Below, in pieces: positions 1-8,540 of a DNA stretch of 64,000 nucleotides (the first letter of the stretch is position 1; every line of letters starts with the position of its first letter). The notes under the pieces are model-generated. The model was not told the DNA's origin and did no database searches. It saw only the letters and a program-made list of their open reading frames with translations. Position numbers and translations under genes: made by a program. Source of the DNA: Mycolicibacterium wolinskyi (GTDB taxonomy: Bacteria > Actinomycetota > Actinomycetes > Mycobacteriales > Mycobacteriaceae); contig NZ_LQQA01000029.1 of the NCBI RefSeq assembly GCF_002101965.1, positions 434,001 to 498,000 on the forward strand, given 5' to 3'.

Positions 1-82
1 GCACTTCAGCGAGGCGGGCTGTGCCGGCGGTCGTGCGCGTGTAGATTCGTGGGTAGCCGCGCACCTCGACTGGGTCAACCAT
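1..82 (-). CDS. N-terminal fragment of an unidentified protein running off the left edge
   Basis: Reading leftwards on the minus strand, an ATG at 82 opens a 27-codon frame without stops to the window edge (begins MVDPVEVRGYPRIYT). An AGGA element lies 5-7 bases upstream of the ATG, a good mycobacterial ribosome binding site. Too little is visible to name a family. It could be a chance frame, but the RBS, the GC-rich third positions and the empty stretch upstream favour a real gene. Confidence 0.4.
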   Translation of the reverse strand, partial: MVDPVEVRGYPRIYTRTTAGTARLAEV

Positions 83-331
83 GGTGTTCCTGCTGTGGCT
101 TTCAACGTTGAACGGCCAGCCTGCGAATCTCTTGTCGCGTGCTCTCAACTACACGTGCGGATCAGATCCGCACTTCTCAAGGAAACGCTTTATGGATTCG
201 TACAACTTGTTTTCACATTCGGAAGAGCCGGCGCGCATCGCGAATGCCGACACCTCGGTGGAGCCGGTCGCGGTGCCGATTTTCTCAGATCGCCCTAAGT
301 CCCAGCCTCGCTCCGATGCATCTCGATCATC

Positions 332-832
332 GTGAACGGCCTGACCGGGACACGACGTGTGGCCAGCCCCGTCCGGCTCACGCTCGCCAAGCAGGTGGGC
401 GCCGATATCGACGGTGCTTGGTGGCCTCATACCGATTCGGTGGCGAATGAACTGCCCGAATTGGTGGGCGTGCTCCATCGGCGATTGGGCGAGATCGTCG
501 ATATCCGTATCAACTGGTCTGCCGCCGAGGGGCAGTTGGATCTGAACACGATCGTCACCGGCAACAAGTGGACGGTCGGGGCTAAAGTGCGGCGGCCCCG
601 CTTGATGGCGGTTGCCGGCCGGGACGCGTGTGTGAAGCTCCTTGTCGTTCCCTGCAAGACATCGCAGCTACTCGGGGGCTTGGTGATGCGCTGTGCCGCA
701 GCGATGCCGGTGGACGACTCGGCGCGGCAGACGCCGTTCTTCGAAACCGCCGATTGCGTGCTGCGTGTCGCTCAGGCGGAGTCCGCTCGATGGCTGGGCC
801 GTATGCAGAACCCGGCGGGAACACTCGCCTGA
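332..832 (+). CDS. DUF5994 family protein
   Basis: This 166-residue protein has no known function. It resembles the small cytoplasmic DUF5994 proteins that are common as several copies in mycobacteria. GTG at 332 is the first start after an in-frame stop at 296-298, so the N-terminus is well constrained although no strong RBS is visible. A WWPHTD-type segment near residue 30 and a tail rich in charged residues are typical of the family. There are no membrane segments or signal peptide. It stands alone, tail to tail with the cold-shock gene, and the two share the terminator hairpin at 842-876. The family call is from memory of family members, not from a search. Confidence 0.7.
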   Translation: MNGLTGTRRVASPVRLTLAKQVGADIDGAWWPHTDSVANELPELVGVLHRRLGEIVDIRINWSAAEGQLDLNTIVTGNKWTVGAKVRRPRLMAVAGRDACVKLLVVPCKTSQLLGGLVMRCAAAMPVDDSARQTPFFETADCVLRVAQAESARWLGRMQNPAGTLA

Positions 833-841
833 AAACGACGA

Positions 842-876
842 ATGGGCTGGTGCAGCGGGTACGCGCACCAGCCCAT
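842..876. terminator. Bidirectional terminator hairpin
   Basis: A perfect 12-bp stem (ATGGGCTGGTGC / GCACCAGCCCAT) with an 11-base loop sits between the converging stops at 832 and 893. Position and symmetry suggest it ends transcription from both sides. Confidence 0.7.
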
Positions 877-892
877 CATGATGTCTAGTCGA

Positions 893-1096
893 TCAGATTG
901 CAGTGACTCCGACTGCCTGGGGGCCCTTGGCTCCCTGCGTGACCTCGAACTCGACTCGCTGATTCTCCTCGAGTGACCGGAAACCGTTTCCGCTGATCTC
1001 GGAGTAATGAACGAAGACATCCGGGGCGCCGCCGTCAGGGGCGATGAAGCCGAAGCCCTTTTCGCCGTTGAACCATTTCACAGTTCCCTGTGTCAT
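893..1096 (-). CDS. cspA: Cold-shock protein, CspA family
   Basis: A 67-residue single cold-shock domain, an OB-fold that binds single-stranded RNA/DNA and acts as an RNA chaperone in the cytoplasm. Both RNA-binding motifs are intact: RNP1 as KGFGFI (residues 13-18) and RNP2 as VFVHY (about 27-31), after the usual GTVKWFN start. Full length for the family. It is a monocistronic gene with an extended -10 promoter about 50 bases upstream and an AT-rich leader of about 45 bases, the usual arrangement for post-transcriptional control of csp genes. Confidence 0.97.
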   Translation of the reverse strand: MTQGTVKWFNGEKGFGFIAPDGGAPDVFVHYSEISGNGFRSLEENQRVEFEVTQGAKGPQAVGVTAI

Positions 1097-1147
1097 ATTT
1101 TGCTTCTCTCATTGTTCAAACTGGACGTACCAAAAACGCCCAAAAAC

Positions 1148-1156
1148 ATTATAGCA
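1148..1156 (-). promoter_or_regulatory. Extended -10 promoter of the cold-shock gene
   Basis: On the minus strand the sequence reads TGCTATAAT, a consensus TATAAT with the TG extension, about 52 bases before the csp start codon. No clear -35 is visible, as is common for extended -10 promoters. It predicts a leader of about 45 bases containing a GAGAAG RBS. Confidence 0.65.
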
Positions 1157-1225
1157 GACTACCCCCGCTGACCATAAAAAGGCTTGCGGCAGTGGAGTTT
1201 TCGGGTATGCGGCCCGGTTGGTCGA

Positions 1226-2290
1226 TTAACTGGTCGGTACCACGCCTCGTGGCAGGATCAAGGGGAGATCGTTGTAGGTGACGATGCCCGGTGCCGCTGC
1301 CACCACCGCGGGGATGGCGTTGAGCGGAGGGGTTGCCGTCATGATATGGCCGAGCACCATGAACTCCTCCAGGGTGGTGGCCTCGAAGTCGGGCGGGGGA
1401 AGGAAGCCGACCTTCATCGTGACGGTCGGGCGGCCGGCGACCTCGATGACCCAGCCGTCCTGTTCGATCTTCCAATCAGGTTCCAGCGCTTGGCCTTTGC
1501 GCCATCGGACATTGATCTCCACCCGGGTCTGACCGTCGACGATACCTTTCCAGCTGGCATACACGCCGGCCACGCAGCCAGCCGGTATCGTCCACGAACC
1601 GAGATCGAGATCCGCTGTGGTCTGGGCATATTCGGTATCGCACCGCACCTCGTCGAGCTCGATGCCGAGCGCGTCGGCGACCATGCGTACGGCTTCGCCG
1701 AACACTCCGGTGCCGTGGGCGGTCATGGCCTGAAGGTCTGGATGGTCGATGGGTTGGCCGAAGCCGACCGGCTTTTCGGTCGCGGGGGAGTCGTAGAAGG
1801 TGGTGTCGGCCGCTTCGTTCACGGTGATCTTGTCCACGCGGTCGCAGATGCCCGCCGCGACCACCGACAGCTGGTTGACGTAGCCGGGGCTGATGCCCGA
1901 GCCGAACATCGTCGATCCGCCCCGGGCGCACGCGTCGGCGATCTTGTCGCGGCCGTTGCCCTGGTTGTGGCCGGTGATGAAGGACGCGGTCGCGACCACG
2001 TTGACGCCGGCTTCGAGAATGCGGACGAGTTCGTCGACATCGATCCACATGGGGTTGTAAACCACGACGTCCGGCTTGAGTGCGAGGAGGGCGTCGACAT
2101 CGTTGGTCGCCGTGACTCCCAGCGGCTCGATGCCGCACAGCTCGCCGACATCTTTGCCCGCTTTGTCGGGTGACCAGGCGTAACAGCCGACGAGTTCCAA
2201 TGTCGGGTTCTTGGCAATTGCCGCGACCGAGCTCTTGCCGACATTTCCGGTGGTCCACTGAACGACCCGGTACGGAGCAGTGTTTGGCAC
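1226..2290 (-). CDS. NAD(P)H-dependent amine dehydrogenase / dihydrodipicolinate reductase-like protein
   Basis: A 354-residue cytoplasmic oxidoreductase of the actinobacterial family annotated as NAD(P)H-dependent amine dehydrogenase or DapB-like reductase. The substrate is unknown. The N-terminus begins a Rossmann fold with TTGNVGKSS near residue 10-18, followed by the NPMWID and FITGHNQG segments typical of the family. I choose GTG at 2290 because AAGGGAG lies 8 bases upstream; an ATG at 2329 would add 13 residues without an RBS. It is divergent from a TetR gene, the usual arrangement for a repressor and its target. Confidence 0.8.
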   Translation of the reverse strand: MPNTAPYRVVQWTTGNVGKSSVAAIAKNPTLELVGCYAWSPDKAGKDVGELCGIEPLGVTATNDVDALLALKPDVVVYNPMWIDVDELVRILEAGVNVVATASFITGHNQGNGRDKIADACARGGSTMFGSGISPGYVNQLSVVAAGICDRVDKITVNEAADTTFYDSPATEKPVGFGQPIDHPDLQAMTAHGTGVFGEAVRMVADALGIELDEVRCDTEYAQTTADLDLGSWTIPAGCVAGVYASWKGIVDGQTRVEINVRWRKGQALEPDWKIEQDGWVIEVAGRPTVTMKVGFLPPPDFEATTLEEFMVLGHIMTATPPLNAIPAVVAAAPGIVTYNDLPLILPRGVVPTS

Positions 2291-2334
2291 CTGAACGACT
2301 CCCTTCGTCGGCACCCTTTCGTGCCGCACACGGA

Positions 2335-2356
2335 TTTTTCCACGGGCGTGAGAAAA
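2335..2356. promoter_or_regulatory. Imperfect palindrome, candidate TetR operator
   Basis: In the gap between the divergent dehydrogenase and TetR genes, an imperfect inverted repeat (TTTTT-CCACG / CGTG-AGAAAA, about 8 of 11 positions paired) is centred at about 2346. A site here could control both genes. Weak evidence. Confidence 0.3.
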
Positions 2357-2366
2357 CTAACACGCG

Positions 2367-3116
2367 ATGTCAAGAGTCAGCTCACGTCACACCGCGCGTG
2401 CGGCTACTGTTGCTGCAGTGACGGCCGAGAGCGTGGACAGCACCGGCGGCGTCGACGATGGTTCACCCCGCCGGCGCCGGGGACGCCCACGCCGGATCGA
2501 CCGCGATCAGATCCTGGCGGCGGCGCGGAGTATCGCCCCCGAGCATCTGACGATGCAGGCAGTCGCCGACGTGCTCGGAGTGGATCGCACGGCACTGCAC
2601 TACTACGTCGGCGACCGCGACGGCCTGCTCGAACTGGTCGTCGCCGATCTGTTCGACACCGAACTGCGCTCGATCGAGTTGCCTGACGACGCGGCCTGGC
2701 AGGACGTGCTGCGCGCGTACGGCAATGCCATCCGCCAGGGCGTCCTCAAGTACGGGGCGACCGGCATGAACTTCCGGATCAGCGGCATCGGCGGTGCCGC
2801 GAGCCTCGGCCTGGCGGAACGGGTGTTGGGAGCGCTGACGGCGGCCGGTTTCGACGTCGAGCAGTCCGGGCGCATCCTCACGCTGGTGTCCGGTATCGCC
2901 ATGTCGGCTGCCCACGACCTTCTGGGCGCAGCGGATTCACGCCTGCATCACCAGACCCCTGAAGTGGCGCGGGCACTGGAAGACTTTGCGGCAGGCGAGT
3001 TTCCACTATTGAGCGCGGTCGTCGCCGGCCGCAGTGTGCCCCGTGCTGACGATTTCGAGTTCAATCTCGCCGTAGTGATCGCGGGTCTCGAACAGCGCCT
3101 CGCGGCAAACCGCTGA
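2367..3116 (+). CDS. TetR family transcriptional regulator
   Basis: A 249-residue DNA-binding regulator. After a basic, disordered N-terminus (RRRRGRPRR near residue 36-44) comes a TetR helix-turn-helix: ILAAARS, then the recognition helix around VDRTALHYYVGDRDGLLELV (about 70-90). The C-terminal half is the variable ligand-binding, dimerising domain. The start is uncertain: the GTG at 2418 would still leave the whole HTH. It is divergent from the dehydrogenase at 1226-2290, which it most likely represses; the ligand cannot be told from sequence. Confidence 0.85.
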   Translation: MSRVSSRHTARAATVAAVTAESVDSTGGVDDGSPRRRRGRPRRIDRDQILAAARSIAPEHLTMQAVADVLGVDRTALHYYVGDRDGLLELVVADLFDTELRSIELPDDAAWQDVLRAYGNAIRQGVLKYGATGMNFRISGIGGAASLGLAERVLGALTAAGFDVEQSGRILTLVSGIAMSAAHDLLGAADSRLHHQTPEVARALEDFAAGEFPLLSAVVAGRSVPRADDFEFNLAVVIAGLEQRLAANR

Positions 3117-3164
3117 TTCGCGCCTGCCTCCGCACGATCCGGGCCCATGCTTCAAGATGGCGGC

Positions 3165-3896
3165 ATGGATCTCATGCCGAAAGCAGACCTGTCCGATGCG
3201 GATGTTGCCGAAGCGCTGGGACGTGCCGTTGGTGTGATCGACCTGATCCTCGACGTGTTGTCGGAGACGGATCCGCTCGGACTGCGCCGGCGTACCCACG
3301 ATCGGGATTCCGCCGATTCGCTGGTGGACAGGCCGTTGAACTTGCTGGCCGGGCTGCTCGACTGTGCCGACGTTCCCGGAACCAAATCGTGGGCACGAAA
3401 GGACCGAGCCGGCCGCATTCGCTGGTGGGTGCGTCGCGTGGGCGCGCTCGACACCGTCGTCGTGGCCTTCCCCGGAGTCTTCGGCGTGCTGGCCGACCGC
3501 TTGCCGTTGCAGGATCTGTTCGGCTTCACCAACCAGGCGATCGTGTTGTGCGCGGTCGCCCGTGAGTACGGCATCACCGATCATCAGACGCAGGTGCGGC
3601 TGTTGGCGGCGGTATTGTGCGGCCGCGAGCTCACCGATGAGCCCGGCGCCGTGCCGCCGCCCGAACCGGATGCCGATGGGTCGCAGATGTCTCTGGTCAA
3701 GAAGCTGTGGCAACTCGTCGGCATCATGAACGCGATCGGTGACGAACTCGGGAAACGGCCGCATCCGCGCCGACTGTTCCGCTACTTCGGCATGCTGCCC
3801 TGGATCGGCGCGGTCGCCGACTACTTCGGCGAGTACGGTGCGCTGGTGCGGGCCGCCGACGCCGCTCAGATCTGGATCACGAACAACACCCGCTAG
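3165..3896 (+). CDS. Conserved mycobacterial hypothetical protein
   Basis: I do not recognise a domain in this 243-residue protein. It looks helical and soluble, with a moderately hydrophobic centre (VVVAFPGVFGVLADRLP) that could be membrane-associated. I take ATG at 3165 (MDLMPK) rather than the upstream ATG at 3147, though neither has a strong RBS. Codon use matches its neighbours, supporting a real gene. Its stop overlaps the stop of the convergent DUF808 gene by two bases. Confidence 0.6.
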   Translation: MDLMPKADLSDADVAEALGRAVGVIDLILDVLSETDPLGLRRRTHDRDSADSLVDRPLNLLAGLLDCADVPGTKSWARKDRAGRIRWWVRRVGALDTVVVAFPGVFGVLADRLPLQDLFGFTNQAIVLCAVAREYGITDHQTQVRLLAAVLCGRELTDEPGAVPPPEPDADGSQMSLVKKLWQLVGIMNAIGDELGKRPHPRRLFRYFGMLPWIGAVADYFGEYGALVRAADAAQIWITNNTR

Positions 3897-4843
3897 GCGT
3901 GGGTTTCGTGCTGCTTCTTCTTGCCGAAGGGCAGCACATGCATGATCGCCACGACGACGGCGCCCACGACCAATCCGATGACTGCCGACGCCGCGGTGTT
4001 GGTCAGCCACGCCAGCACCGCGCCGACGCCGGGCACCGCGTGGTGGACCCACTCCTCGGCGTGGTGAACGATGCCGTAGAGCGTGTGCCACCCGAGGGTG
4101 TCGGTACCGACCAACAGGATGTGGCCGCCGACCCACAGCATCGCGATGGTGCCGATGATGGAGAGCGCCGACAGCAGCTTGGGCATCCCGGCGACGAGTC
4201 CGCGGCCGATCTTCTGCCCGAACCGGGATTTGCGCTGGGTCAGGCTGAGTCCGATGTCGTCCATCTTCACGATTCCCGCGACGACGCCGTAGACCGCGGC
4301 CGTGATGACGAGCGCGACCACCACGAGAATGACGAGGCGCGGCAGGAACGGCTGGTCGGCGACTTCGTTGAGCGCGATCACCATGATCTCGGCCGACAGG
4401 ATGAAGTCGGTGCGGATGGCGCCCGTCACCATGAACTTCTCCGCGTCAGGTCCTTCGGTGGCAGCGGGCGCGGCGTGGGCGTCGTGGCCGGTGATCCAGC
4501 CCCATACCTTCTCGGCGCCCTCGTAGCAGAGGTAGGTCGCACCGAGCATCAGGATGGGTGTCAGGAGCATCGGCGCAAACTGGCTGAGCAGCAACGCCGC
4601 GGGCAGGATGAACACGATCTTGTTGCGCAGCGATCCGATCGCGATCCGCTTGATGATCGGCAGTTCGCGGTCGGCGGTGATCCCGTGCACGTACTGTGGC
4701 GTCACCGCGGTGTCGTCGATCACGACACCGGCGGCCTTGGCCGTCGCGCGGCCCGCTGCGGCGCCGATGTCGTCGACCGAGGCGGCCGCGAGCCGCGCCA
4801 GCGCCGCGACGTCGTCGAGAAGACCGAACAGACCAGCGCTCAC
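3893..4843 (-). CDS. DUF808 family inner-membrane protein (YedI-like)
   Basis: A 316-residue polytopic membrane protein of the DUF808 family (Escherichia coli YedI is the reference), function unknown. The N-terminus SAGLFGLLDDVAALAR and the VTPQYVHG segment are family signatures. About six hydrophobic segments follow, and the tail is a charged GKKKQHETH-type cytoplasmic end. GTG at 4843 is chosen because AGAGGGA sits about 8 bases upstream and the family begins here; a longer frame starting at 4906 would run into the upstream permease gene. It lies 59 bases after the NCS2 permease, probably in one transcript. Confidence 0.85.
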   Translation of the reverse strand: MSAGLFGLLDDVAALARLAAASVDDIGAAAGRATAKAAGVVIDDTAVTPQYVHGITADRELPIIKRIAIGSLRNKIVFILPAALLLSQFAPMLLTPILMLGATYLCYEGAEKVWGWITGHDAHAAPAATEGPDAEKFMVTGAIRTDFILSAEIMVIALNEVADQPFLPRLVILVVVALVITAAVYGVVAGIVKMDDIGLSLTQRKSRFGQKIGRGLVAGMPKLLSALSIIGTIAMLWVGGHILLVGTDTLGWHTLYGIVHHAEEWVHHAVPGVGAVLAWLTNTAASAVIGLVVGAVVVAIMHVLPFGKKKQHETHA

Positions 4844-4902
4844 CGGTGTTGTCCCTCTTCGCGCAGCGGTGTCGTCCTCATGTCTGTGAAGGCTACCGGC
4901 CT

Positions 4903-6315
4903 TCACATGCCGATGAGCGACTCAATCCAGCCCCGCGCGAAATACAAGACAAATCCCGCGGCGACCACCCACAGCAGCGGGCTGACCTCACGGGCCTTGC
5001 CCGCCGCCGACCGCAGCACGGCCCACGCTACGAACCCGACACCGATGCCGTTGGCGATGGAGTAGCTGAAGGCCATGGTCGCCACGGTGAGCACCACCGG
5101 CAGCGCGACCGAGAACTCGGAGATGTCGATGTGGCGGAGGTGGCTCACCATCATCGCGCCGACGATCACGAGTGCCGCCGCAGCCACCTCGGTCGGCACG
5201 ATCGAGGCCAGCGGTGCGACGAACATCGCGGCCAGGAACAGCACGCCGGTGATGAGGTTGGCGAACCCGGTCCGGGCGCCCTCCTCGATGCCGGCGCCCG
5301 ATTCGATGAATACCGTGTTCGACGACGCCGAGGAGGCGCCGCCGACGACGGCGCCGGTGCCCTCGACGATCAGCGCTGACCGCAGCCGTGGGAACGTGCC
5401 CTGCGGGTCGGCCAGCCCGGCCTCGCGCGACAGTCCCGTCATCGTGCCCATCGCATCGAAGAAGTTCGCGAACACCAGGGTGAACACCAGCATGATCGCG
5501 GCAAGCGCACCGATGCGGCCGAAGCTGCCCATGCTGAACTCGCCGACCAGTGACAGGTCGGGCAACGCGAACGGCGAGCCGGACAGTGACGGCACCGAGA
5601 GCCCCCAGCCGCCGGGTTTGTCGACGGCCGAACCGAGATGCCAGATCGCCTCGATGATGACCGCGACGACAGTGCCGGCGACGAGTCCGATGAGGATTCC
5701 GCCGCGTACCCGGCGCGCGACCAGGATGCCGGTCACCAGAAGGGTGAACACGAACACGACCGTGGGCACCGTGTTGATCGAGCCGACGCCGCCGGTACCG
5801 AGGCCCACCGGGGGTGACGGCAGGCCGGTGGAGCCGACGAAGCCGGCGTCGACGAGGCCGATGAAAAGGATGAACAGACCGATACCGGCGGTGATCGCCA
5901 GCTTGAGCTGCATCGGCACGGCGTCGAAGACCAGTCGCCGCAGGCCCGTCACCGCGAGCAGCACGATGATCAACCCGTTGATGACGACCAACCCCATCGC
6001 CTCGGGCCACGTGACCGACCCGACCACGGTGGTCGCCAGAAACGAGTTGATGCCGAGACCGGCGGCAAACGCGAACGGTAACCGCGCGAAGATGCCGAAC
6101 AGGATAGTCATTACGCCCGCGGCCAGCGAGGTGGTCGCCGACACCTGGGCGAACTCCAGCCGGGTGCCGTCGACATCCGGTGCGCTGGACAAGATGACCG
6201 GATTCAGCACGATGATGTAAGCCATCGCGATGAACGTGACAAGACCACCGCGGATCTCGGCAGCGAACGTCGACCCACGCGCCGAGATTTCGAAGAAGCG
6301 ATCGAGGCGATTCAT
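4903..6315 (-). CDS. NCS2 family purine permease (AzgA/PbuG-like)
   Basis: A 470-residue proton-coupled nucleobase transporter of the guanine/hypoxanthine/adenine branch of NCS2. The start MNRLDRFFEIS is typical of AzgA-type proteins. About 12-14 hydrophobic segments are visible, with FAAGLGINSF near residue 83-92 (substrate-site helix TM3) and the family signature around FANFFDAMGTMTGLS in the second half. Full length. It likely imports adenine, guanine or hypoxanthine for salvage. I see no purine riboswitch upstream. Confidence 0.92.
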   Translation of the reverse strand: MNRLDRFFEISARGSTFAAEIRGGLVTFIAMAYIIVLNPVILSSAPDVDGTRLEFAQVSATTSLAAGVMTILFGIFARLPFAFAAGLGINSFLATTVVGSVTWPEAMGLVVINGLIIVLLAVTGLRRLVFDAVPMQLKLAITAGIGLFILFIGLVDAGFVGSTGLPSPPVGLGTGGVGSINTVPTVVFVFTLLVTGILVARRVRGGILIGLVAGTVVAVIIEAIWHLGSAVDKPGGWGLSVPSLSGSPFALPDLSLVGEFSMGSFGRIGALAAIMLVFTLVFANFFDAMGTMTGLSREAGLADPQGTFPRLRSALIVEGTGAVVGGASSASSNTVFIESGAGIEEGARTGFANLITGVLFLAAMFVAPLASIVPTEVAAAALVIVGAMMVSHLRHIDISEFSVALPVVLTVATMAFSYSIANGIGVGFVAWAVLRSAAGKAREVSPLLWVVAAGFVLYFARGWIESLIGM

Positions 6316-6444
6316 AGTTGATGACCCTAAGGTGGCGCCCCGCTTCTCACCTGCCTAACAGAATGTGTCGGACGTGACGCCGATGGAGCACTACGGAGCG
6401 CTTGACCTGAAGTCCACTTGAGGTGTGATGCTGGCGGTTGTGCG

Positions 6445-6469
6445 GGAAACCTTCCGAAGTATGGAGGTT
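6445..6469 (+). promoter_or_regulatory. Candidate ECF-sigma promoter (GGAA-N18-GTT)
   Basis: GGAA at 6445-6448 and GTT at 6467-6469 are spaced by 18 bases, matching the GGAA(C/T)-N18/19-(C)GTT pattern known for mycobacterial SigH/SigE promoters. It lies about 90 bases upstream of the ECF sigma gene at 6560, which suggests autoregulation. Confidence 0.5.
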
Positions 6470-6559
6470 AACCCCGTGGGGCGGGCTCGGCGAGCGGATT
6501 AGGTTTTCGATCAAGGGCCCTCCAATACGGATTTACTACCAGTGGCAGGGAGCGGGGTC

Positions 6560-7177
6560 ATGCCAACCATCGTTGAGGCGACCGAGATTGTGGACGACGA
6601 TCGACACGATCGATTCGTCCGCGACGCACTGCCGCTGCTGGACCAGTTGTACGGTGCGGCGCGTCGATACACCAGGAACCAGATCGACGCAGAAGACCTT
6701 GTCCAGGAGACGATGGTCAAGGCGTACGCCAGCTTTCACACGTACCGCGACGGCACCAACATTCGTGCCTGGCTGTTCCGGATCCTGACCAACACGTGGA
6801 TCAATGCGTATCGCACCGCGCAGCGGCGACCGGACGAGGTTTTCGCCGAGGCCATTACGGATGCTCAACTTGCGGCGGTGGCGCGACGGTCGTCGGTGGA
6901 ACTGGCGTCGGCGGAGCTCGCCGCACTCGAAGTGATGGGCGACGACGAGGTGCGACGTGCGGTGCAACTGTTGCCTGACTTTCAGCGAATCGTGGTGTAC
7001 TACGCCGATATTGCCGGGTTCCAGTACAAGGAGATCGCGCAGATCCTCGGCGTTCCGGTGGGAACCGTGATGTCGCGGCTGCACCGAGGGCGCCGAAACC
7101 TGCGTGAGTCGCTTGCCGGGACGGCGGTGGCCCGAGGCTATGTCGGCCCACCCGAAACCGGCAGCAGCGCGGCGTAA
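6560..7177 (+). CDS. ECF RNA polymerase sigma factor, SigH-like
   Basis: A 205-residue extracytoplasmic-function sigma factor. Region 2 is clear (DAEDLVQETMVKAY, then NIRAWLFRILTNTWIN) and region 4 ends in VGTVMSRLHRGRRNLR, the helix that reads the -35 element. It resembles SigH, the oxidative/heat stress sigma of mycobacteria, but no RshA-type zinc anti-sigma gene follows, so its control must differ from canonical sigH-rshA. ATG at 6560 is preceded by GGGAGCGGGG. It converges on a paralogue 18 bases away. A GGAA-N18-GTT element upstream suggests that it, or a related sigma, drives it. Confidence 0.93.
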   Translation: MPTIVEATEIVDDDRHDRFVRDALPLLDQLYGAARRYTRNQIDAEDLVQETMVKAYASFHTYRDGTNIRAWLFRILTNTWINAYRTAQRRPDEVFAEAITDAQLAAVARRSSVELASAELAALEVMGDDEVRRAVQLLPDFQRIVVYYADIAGFQYKEIAQILGVPVGTVMSRLHRGRRNLRESLAGTAVARGYVGPPETGSSAA

Positions 7178-7195
7178 TCCGTAGTCGACGCCGGT

Positions 7196-7798
7196 TCAGC
7201 AGGTAGCGGAATGCCTCGCCATGCCTCGCTCGTAGGCCACATCGGCCAGTAGTTCGCGCAACCGGCGACGGCCACGGTTGAGCCGCGACATCACGGTTCC
7301 GACGGGAGTTCCCATCAGCGAAGCGATTTCGCGGTACTGGTAACCCTCGACGTCGGCGTAGTACACCACCATCCGGTTCGCCGCGGGTATCGCCGCGAGG
7401 GCGTCGGCGATCTCGTCGTCGCGAAGAGCCTCCAATGCCTCGACCTCCGCCGAACGCAGACCTGCGGCGGTGTGGCCGGCCTCGGCGGAGAGTTGGCCAT
7501 CGGTGAAGTCTTCGCACAGTTGCTCATTCGGGCCGCGCTGACGAGCGCGATATCTCGATACCCAGGTGTTGTACATGATGCGGAACAGCCAGGCGCGCAC
7601 GTTCGACCCTTGCCGGAATGTGTGAAATCCGCTGTAGGCCTTGAGTAGCGTCTCCTGCACGAGGTCTTCGGCGTCGTACTTGTTGGGCGTGAGCCGGCGT
7701 GCTCCGCGTTCGATCTGATCGATGCAGGGAAGTATCGCCTCTACGAAATCGGTCGCCCCGCTCGGATCGGCCGTTCGTGGCTCGCACTCCGTATGCAT
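7196..7798 (-). CDS. ECF RNA polymerase sigma factor, SigH-like paralogue
   Basis: A 200-residue ECF sigma factor clearly paralogous to the one ending at 7177: the same DAEDLVQET, NVRAWLFRIMYNTW and VGTVMSRLNRGRR blocks occur in the same order. ATG at 7798 is chosen because GGAGG lies 7 bases upstream; the frame is open back to 7951 but the extra residues do not look coding. No anti-sigma gene adjoins it. The C-terminal Cys is the last residue (SATC). The convergent pair looks like an inverted duplication of one ancestral gene that has since diverged. Confidence 0.92.
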   Translation of the reverse strand: MHTECEPRTADPSGATDFVEAILPCIDQIERGARRLTPNKYDAEDLVQETLLKAYSGFHTFRQGSNVRAWLFRIMYNTWVSRYRARQRGPNEQLCEDFTDGQLSAEAGHTAAGLRSAEVEALEALRDDEIADALAAIPAANRMVVYYADVEGYQYREIASLMGTPVGTVMSRLNRGRRRLRELLADVAYERGMARHSATC

Positions 7799-8099
7799 GG
7801 CGCGACCTCCGACTTTGTATAGAAAACCTATGCATGAGTGTAGTTCATCTATGTAGCCAGAATCCACTCCGCCGCGGTGTGAGTCCGGCAACTCCGATCG
7901 TCTGAACTGCTGCGGAATGCTCCGCGTACAGCGATTTTGCAGGGAGTTCACAGGAAATAGACCCAGGCTGCAGGCTGTTGTCGGCGTGTGTAAAGTTCCT
8001 CAACGCTGTACATAGGTATACGAACTAATTCGCCGAGCTCGCGCCAATCGAACCTCAAGACGGCTGCTCGGACGTGTTCGGGTGGTCGGGAGGTGTCGG
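7799..8099. other. Divergent promoter region, no gene seen
   Basis: This 301-base stretch separates the second sigma gene (leftward) from mmpS (rightward). It is less GC-rich than its surroundings and presumably holds promoters for both, but I could not assign convincing -10/-35 pairs. No ORF with coding character is present. Confidence 0.5.
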
Positions 8100-8540
8100 G
8101 TGAGCAGGAGTCTGCGGTCTCGCATAGTCAAGCGAGCGTGGATCCCGGTGGTCCTCATCGTCGTGCTGGCCATCTCGGGCCTCGTGGTCTCGCGGCTGCA
8201 CAAGATGTTCGGATCCGAGGATCTGAACGCCAACGCGGGCGCCGGCATCGAGATCGTCCAGTTCAATCCGAAAGTCTTGGTGTACGACGTCTACGGCCCA
8301 CCTGGTACGAGCGCTCAGATCAGTTACTTCGACCCCGACGCCAAAGTTCATCAGGTCACGGCGAGCCTTCCGTGGTCGATCACGCTGTCGACGACGCTGC
8401 CGACAGTCAGCGCGAACCTGATGGCGCGGAGCGACAGTGATCAGATCGGCTGTCGCGTCACGGTGAACGGCGTTGTCCGCGAGGAGAAATCAGCCGATGG
8501 TGTCAATGCCCAAACGTACTGCCTGGTGAAGTCGGCATGA
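8100..8540 (+). CDS. MmpS family membrane-anchored periplasmic protein
   Basis: A 146-residue MmpS protein, the small accessory partner of MmpL exporters. It has a basic cytoplasmic start, one transmembrane helix (about residues 13-31, PVVLIVVLAISGLVV) and a periplasmic beta-rich domain with VYDVYGPPGT and two late cysteines (GCRVTVNG, YCLVKSA) that could form a disulfide. GTG at 8100 has GGAGG six bases upstream. The stop overlaps the mmpL start by 4 bases (ATGA), so the two are translationally coupled and act together in lipid, siderophore or drug export. Confidence 0.93.
   Translation: MSRSLRSRIVKRAWIPVVLIVVLAISGLVVSRLHKMFGSEDLNANAGAGIEIVQFNPKVLVYDVYGPPGTSAQISYFDPDAKVHQVTASLPWSITLSTTLPTVSANLMARSDSDQIGCRVTVNGVVREEKSADGVNAQTYCLVKSA

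Noticed and set aside
1184..2173. A 329-codon frame antisense to the amine-dehydrogenase-like gene
   Set aside because: Mirror frame; no RBS and composition unlike mycobacterial proteins.
6316..6440. Possible purine riboswitch before the NCS2 permease
   Set aside because: No conserved three-way junction or loop motifs were visible in the short leader.
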